A DNA stretch of 64,000 nucleotides from NCBI GenBank assembly GCA_015067435.1, contig SVMM01000002.1, positions 1-64,000 on the forward strand, given 5' to 3'. Shown here piece by piece: positions 59,992 through 64,000 of this stretch. This DNA is from Oscillospiraceae bacterium. GTDB lineage: Bacteria; Bacillota; Clostridia; Oscillospirales; Oscillospiraceae. Each line of letters starts with the position of its first letter. Positions within the stretch are counted from its first letter, which is position 1. Under the pieces are notes generated by a model, which saw only the letters and a list, made by a program, of their open reading frames with translations, was not told the origin of the DNA and searched no databases. Made by a program: the position numbers and the translations under genes.

Positions 59992-61102
59992 TACGCCACT
60001 GGTCAAGTTTACCGCCACGGAGGACACTGCCTCGCCGGAGGTCAACATCCTCTGGGTAAACGAGGACAGGCGCGCGCTGCTACCGCTTGACCTCGACCTG
60101 ACGCCGGACGGCCTGAACAGTTGGCTGCGCCACCGCACGATTCCCAAGAACCGTGCCTATGTTCATGCGCTCCTGTCCAAGTGCGGGCTGAATCTGAACC
60201 GTCCGATGAGCATCATCAACGTCTGCAAGGGCTTATCACTGAATGACAGTTATTGGGTGGTTGAGGAAGAATTTGAGGGAAAATTTTCTGATTATAACCT
60301 CTATGGCAACAGATTTAGCAACATTTTGGCGTTGATTGCCTTTACAGGCTATGGGAGCAGCCTGCGGTCGTCGCTCAATTCCAGCCCGGAGTTTACCACG
60401 AACGGTATGCTGCCGAAGTGCTGGCGGCGTGTGGACGGCAGGATCATGCTATATAAGGGCGGGACTTCCGGTGCGTCCAACACCGGCTTTGAGCCGTATT
60501 CCGAGTTTTACGCCGCGCAGGTTGCGGAAGCAATGGGAATCCATGCGATTTCCTACAATTTGTCCCGCTGGAAGGACAACCTTTGCTCGACCTGCGAGCT
60601 GTTCACAAGCAAGGATCGTTCTTTCATGCCGGTGGGCCGGATCGTCAAAACCGGCGGTTTCAAGGCGGTGGAGGACTATTATCGCGGGCTTGATGCCGAG
60701 TACCAGCGCGCATTTGGCGATATGCTGCTGTTCGACGCCGTAATCTGCAACACAGACCGGCACCTCGGCAACTTCGGCTTTCTGATCGACAACGCGGCCA
60801 ATCAGATCGTCGCGCCCGCGCCGCTGTTCGACCACGGCAATTCCTTATTCAACTTCGCCGGAAGCGACTGCTGGACGTCCGCTGACGCCTTGCAGGAGTA
60901 CGCGGACACGCTGCTGCCGAACGTCTACGATGATTTCTTCGGCACGGCAAAGGCGCACATGGACAGGGGAGATACGGAAAAAGTGCGTCGGCTGCTGGAT
61001 TTCCGCTTCAAGCGTCACAGCCGGTACAATCTGCCTCCCAAACGACTGAAAATGATTGAAGATCAGATACACAAGAGGGCAAGGATGCTGCTAATTCAAT
61101 AA
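59966..61102 (+). CDS. HipA-like kinase domain protein
   Basis: 378 residues from ATG 59966, behind GAGGAG; it overlaps the end of the chimeric frame by 26 bases. The C-terminal kinase fold is seen in KGGTSGASNTGFEPYSEFYA near 171-190, the catalytic loop VICNTDRHLGNFGFLIDN near 258-275, and the metal-binding APLFDHGNSLF near 284-294. HipA kinases phosphorylate tRNA synthetases or other targets as toxins. The upstream HipB-type HTH partner is not present; the N-terminal HipA subdomain looks divergent. Confidence 0.75.
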   Translation: MTYILKQFDTPLVKFTATEDTASPEVNILWVNEDRRALLPLDLDLTPDGLNSWLRHRTIPKNRAYVHALLSKCGLNLNRPMSIINVCKGLSLNDSYWVVEEEFEGKFSDYNLYGNRFSNILALIAFTGYGSSLRSSLNSSPEFTTNGMLPKCWRRVDGRIMLYKGGTSGASNTGFEPYSEFYAAQVAEAMGIHAISYNLSRWKDNLCSTCELFTSKDRSFMPVGRIVKTGGFKAVEDYYRGLDAEYQRAFGDMLLFDAVICNTDRHLGNFGFLIDNAANQIVAPAPLFDHGNSLFNFAGSDCWTSADALQEYADTLLPNVYDDFFGTAKAHMDRGDTEKVRRLLDFRFKRHSRYNLPPKRLKMIEDQIHKRARMLLIQ

Positions 61103-61227
61103 CTATGATGTATTATCAGGCCGGGAAAGAAGCTGAAAGGTGAAAAAAGGAGTAGTGTGGTAGCGTTTGGCCGGTATTATACTTCTCCCTAATCATTTTT
61201 CTCTGCCCCGCGCATCATAAATATCTC

Positions 61228-62346
61228 ATGGTGGTGATTCCATTGAACTATAAAGGCCCGTATCATGACAAAGAACTAAATATTACACAGTCAATGCGTG
61301 AACGCATCTACGAGGATATTTGGTCGGAAGCGCTTTACAAAGTGGCGCAGAAATACAATTTAACGAGTGCTCCGCTTAAACGACGTTGCAAAGAATGCTG
61401 GGATATCCCCGTTCCGGATTCGAGTTACTGGGCAAGAGTTCACGCTGGGAAAAAGGAAAAACGGCCTGAATTGCCGATGCCTCCGGCAGAGTTTGCACGC
61501 CCGTACTTATCTGAGTACGCTGTCTCATATATTCAGCTTAATGATGTCCCCGAAGCTGATCTATATACCAAAGAGCCGATGTCCGTGTTTTCGGAAAAAA
61601 CGAAACAATTAGTCGCAGAGGCGGAAAAGAATCTGAAAACGCCGACAACCATAATCAAGCCGACATATGATTTTGCAAGAACGATCGAATCCGAAAAGAT
61701 AGAAGCCGGCTCAACGCAGTACCGGGGGCTTTGTATTCTTTATGCGCTCTCTGCAAAAGCAAGAGAGTTTGAAGGGGAAGGATATCTGGGCGACGCCAAT
61801 ACGCATGGCCACCTGTTTTCCGGACATATAACCCTGTGTCGGCAGAACTGGTGTTATCACATGAATTGCGATCCGAATACCGAAATGCTGTCACTGTCTT
61901 TCTACTGGTCAGAGTGGGCATATGAATACGATAAAGATGTTGCTGCGTACCGGATGATCTTTGTTGAAAAAGAGAACCTTCCGCTAGACCAGCAAATTGG
62001 CGCTGTTTTTCATGCGCTGATGGTCGAGTCAGGGAGAAAAGTCCAAGAAGATGAGTTAGCAAGAAGAGCAGACATCATCAAAAAAGCGAATGCCGAGAGA
62101 GCAAAAAAGCTGAAACCTTTCATTGATGAAGAAAATAAAAAAGCAGAAAAAGCGCTGAATGACGCGAATGCCTATTTAGATGCACAGAAAATCAGAGCAT
62201 TTGCAGCAGCATTCTACGAGAAGAACAGCCCGCTGTTTGAAAGCCATCCAGGGCTGAAAGAACGTTATGAGTGGCTGCAAAAACGAGCTGACTGGCTTGA
62301 TCCGCTGATAGAAAATGATTATGATCGTTTTCTTTCTCCAGAATAA
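61228..62346 (+). CDS. Unknown protein with HTH-like N-terminus
   Basis: 372 residues, AT-richer than the rest of the window and so probably acquired. Residues 25-80 (ERIYEDIWSEALYKVAQKYN, RRCKECWDIPVPDSSYWARV, HAGKKEKRPELP) match a motif I recall at the start of many unnamed bacterial proteins, L-Y-x-VW ... IPVPxxxYWAxxxAGK, which looks like a helix-turn-helix. The middle is beta-rich, and residues about 270-340 form a Lys/Glu coiled coil. No catalytic motif is visible. A preceding 125-base gap holds nothing I can name. Confidence 0.6.
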   Translation: MVVIPLNYKGPYHDKELNITQSMRERIYEDIWSEALYKVAQKYNLTSAPLKRRCKECWDIPVPDSSYWARVHAGKKEKRPELPMPPAEFARPYLSEYAVSYIQLNDVPEADLYTKEPMSVFSEKTKQLVAEAEKNLKTPTTIIKPTYDFARTIESEKIEAGSTQYRGLCILYALSAKAREFEGEGYLGDANTHGHLFSGHITLCRQNWCYHMNCDPNTEMLSLSFYWSEWAYEYDKDVAAYRMIFVEKENLPLDQQIGAVFHALMVESGRKVQEDELARRADIIKKANAERAKKLKPFIDEENKKAEKALNDANAYLDAQKIRAFAAAFYEKNSPLFESHPGLKERYEWLQKRADWLDPLIENDYDRFLSPE

Positions 62347-62375
62347 AAAAGACCATACCAGCGTGCGTAATTATC

Positions 62376-62429
62376 TTGACATTGACATGAATAATGGCTA
62401 ATATAAAGTTACACTTTATATTAGCCATT
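62376..62429 (+). promoter_or_regulatory. Promoter overlapped by a 37-base perfect palindrome
   Basis: -35 TTGACA (62376-62381), 17-base spacer, -10 TAATAT (62399-62404). A palindrome with 17-base arms (62393-62409 and 62413-62429) and a TAC centre covers the -10 and the likely transcription start. It is either a strong operator or a transcript hairpin near the 5' end. Confidence 0.78.
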
Positions 62430-62450
62430 ACCTTTTGCTGGAGGTTTGCC

Positions 62451-63716
62451 ATGTATGCCATCAAACGCCATATTGAGCCCATTGTTGAGCGGCGGGCGCG
62501 GAACAGCAAGGCAATTCTGCTGACGGGGCCGCGGCAGGTCGGCAAATCCACGTTGTTCCAGCACCTTTTCCATGACGCCAATCAGGTGACCTTCGACGAC
62601 GACCTTCTACTGGCGCAGGCTGCGGAAGACCCGGGGCTGTTCCTACTGAACAATCCCTGCCCGCTGATGATCGACGAGGTGCAGAAATGCCCGTCGATCT
62701 TCAACCGCGTCAAGATTGAGCTGGACAAGACGGACGAAAAGGCCAACTTTTTCTTCACCGGCTCACAGAAGCTCCAGCTCATGGAGCAGGTCAGCGAGTC
62801 CCTGTCGGGCCGCGTCTCCGTTGTGGAGCTGGACGGGCTTTCGCTGCGCGAGATCCACGAGGTCGACTTCAACCAGCATTTTGTGCCGTCCGAGGAGTAC
62901 CTTACCGCGCGCGAGAAGGCGAGAAAGCCCTATGAGCGTGATATCTGGAAGATCATCCACCGCGGCAGCTACCCGGAGCTGTACGTCAACGAGGGCAAGG
63001 AGTGGATCGACTTCTATCAGTCCTACGTCAAGACGTATCTGGAGCGCGACGTCAACCGCGTTATCAAGGTCACGAACCACCTGACCTTTGTGAAGTTTAT
63101 GACCTCGGTCGCGGCGCGGACGGGGCAGATCGTGAACTATGCGAGCATCGCCTCGGAGGTCGGCGTATCCGAGCCGACCGTCAAGGAATGGCTCTCCATC
63201 TTGGAGCGCAGCGGGCTGGTCTATATCCTCAAGCCCTACACGCCGAGCGTCCTGTCGCGGGCGATCCGGACGCCAAAGCTCTACTTCCGCGACACCGGCC
63301 TTGCCTGCTACCTCACGCGCTGGTTGACGCCAGAAACGCTGAAAAACGGCGCGATGGCGGGCGCAATGTTCGAAACCTTTGTGCTCAATGAAATCTTAAA
63401 ATCGTACTCCAACGAGGGGTTAGAGTACGATTTCAGCGTGTTTTATTACAACGGAAAGGGCAAAAAGAAGCGCCGCGAGAATGGGAAAGAAGTCGAGGTC
63501 GATGGTGAGATCGACCTTATTATCCTTGAAAACGGCATTTTGTACCCCATCGAGATCAAGCTCTCGGCAAATCCAAAGGCGGATATGACGTCCGAGTTCG
63601 ACGTGCTGGACAAGGTCAAGGAGTACAGGCGCGGCATGGGCGCAATTCTCTGCCTCTACGACCGCAAGCTCTATCTGCGGGAGAATCTTGTCGCGCTGCC
63701 GATCGACTATATCTGA
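62451..63716 (+). CDS. AAA ATPase with DUF4143 domain
   Basis: 421 residues from ATG 62451, seven bases after GGAGG. N-terminal AAA_14 domain: Walker A LTGPRQVGKSTL near 24-35, Walker B PLMIDEVQKCP near 73-83, sensor FFFTGSQKL near 101-109. Then DUF4143 (LERDVNRVIKVTN near 197-209, a winged helix ASIASEVGVSEPTVKEWLS and the nuclease-like EVDGEIDLIILENGILYPIEIKLS near 350-375 with D/E-ExK residues). These proteins are common on accessory DNA; their role is unclear. GC content is high, like the core genome. Confidence 0.88.
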   Translation: MYAIKRHIEPIVERRARNSKAILLTGPRQVGKSTLFQHLFHDANQVTFDDDLLLAQAAEDPGLFLLNNPCPLMIDEVQKCPSIFNRVKIELDKTDEKANFFFTGSQKLQLMEQVSESLSGRVSVVELDGLSLREIHEVDFNQHFVPSEEYLTAREKARKPYERDIWKIIHRGSYPELYVNEGKEWIDFYQSYVKTYLERDVNRVIKVTNHLTFVKFMTSVAARTGQIVNYASIASEVGVSEPTVKEWLSILERSGLVYILKPYTPSVLSRAIRTPKLYFRDTGLACYLTRWLTPETLKNGAMAGAMFETFVLNEILKSYSNEGLEYDFSVFYYNGKGKKKRRENGKEVEVDGEIDLIILENGILYPIEIKLSANPKADMTSEFDVLDKVKEYRRGMGAILCLYDRKLYLRENLVALPIDYI

Positions 63717-63729
63717 CAGGAGAAACGAC

Positions 63730-64000
63730 ATGAACGTATTGGACGCAATTTACAGCCGGCACAGCTACCGCGGGGCGTACAAGCCCGCGCCCGTGCCGCG
63801 CGAGGACTTGATGAAGATCATGCAGGCGGGGCTGGACGCGCCCTCCGCCTGCAACAGACAGACGACGAGCCTGATCGCGGTGGACGATCCCGCGCTGCTG
63901 AAGCGGCTCCTTCATGTGAGAAAGCCGCCGATCGGGGAGACCGCGCCTGCCGCGATCTTTGTGCTCACGCAGCGGGTCATCGCCTACCGAAACACCTGTT
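63730..64000 (+). CDS. Nitroreductase family protein (partial)
   Basis: First 90 residues; the gene runs off the window. MNVLDAIYSRHSYRGAYKPA followed by PVPREDLMKIMQAGLDAPSACNRQ is the FMN-binding opening of nitroreductases (the R-x-S-x-R segment). AGGAG lies nine bases upstream. It may mark the return to core genome after the island. Confidence 0.82.
   Translation, partial: MNVLDAIYSRHSYRGAYKPAPVPREDLMKIMQAGLDAPSACNRQTTSLIAVDDPALLKRLLHVRKPPIGETAPAAIFVLTQRVIAYRNTC

Noticed and set aside
54757-63716. Search for an integrase, transposase, CRISPR array or intact conjugation module in the island
   Set aside because: None seen; no evenly spaced repeats and no recombinase motifs were found in any frame.

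Overview
The window looks like chromosomal DNA of a high-GC, spore-forming, Gram-positive anaerobe of the Clostridia, most likely in or near the Oscillospiraceae/Ruminococcaceae. The evidence is paired polC and dnaE, sigG, YlmC/YmxH and CotJC-type sporulation genes, HprK/RapZ/WhiA, a ferredoxin-linked 2-oxoacid oxidoreductase, and ribosomal, tRNA and sigma-A signals of Firmicutes type. No 16S gene is present, so the taxonomy is an inference.

Layout. 0-2.3 kb: methionine assimilation (metY-metA). 2.4-16.6 kb: a long housekeeping run (frr-uppS-cdsA-dxr-rseP-ispG, a nucleoside phosphorylase-like gene, polC, comEC, holA, a TOPRIM gene) covering ribosome recycling, undecaprenyl/phospholipid/MEP isoprenoid synthesis and replication. 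16.6-24.3 kb: glnS, a small repeat protein, a GntR/ABC cassette with a visible operator, sigG, and a MATE exporter translationally coupled to a degenerate AAA protein. 24.3-30.7 kb (minus strand): a T-box-led six-gene operon, i.e. an XRE-cupin-acyl-CoA synthetase fusion, a four-subunit VorB-type 2-oxoacid:ferredoxin oxidoreductase and a branched-chain aminotransferase. Because T-boxes switch genes on when an amino acid is scarce, and the best specifier candidate is AUC (Ile), the operon is best read as making branched-chain amino acids from branched short-chain acids by reductive carboxylation. 30.9-36.6 kb: a P-loop protein, ylmC, rpsB-tsf, tRNA-Ala, mrnC, rqcH, rpmB. 36.8-44.6 kb: hprK-murB-rapZ-whiA, a C_GCAxxG_C_C protein, dnaE. 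44.6-54.3 kb: a DUF4364 gene, a Cys-containing protein of unknown function, an aminotransferase, a SprA-like metalloprotease, a polyamine ABC operon (potABCD) and recQ.

54.3-63.7 kb is an accessory island. It begins exactly where a cotJC gene is cut off and holds ParB-, DUF6809-, TnpV-, RepA- and MobC-like genes of a decayed conjugative or mobilizable element with no relaxase or integrase seen. A DUF3990/HTH toxin-antitoxin-like pair, a chimeric HsdR fragment, a HipA-like kinase, an AT-rich unknown protein and a DUF4143 ATPase under a 37-base perfect palindrome follow. A partial nitroreductase gene ends the window.

Candidates for something new, in order: the T-box/acyl-CoA synthetase/VOR/BCAT operon with its fused one-component regulator; the MATE-coupled pseudo-AAA protein; and the palindrome-controlled genes of the island. 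All calls rest on reading the sequence and remembered family features; no database search was run.
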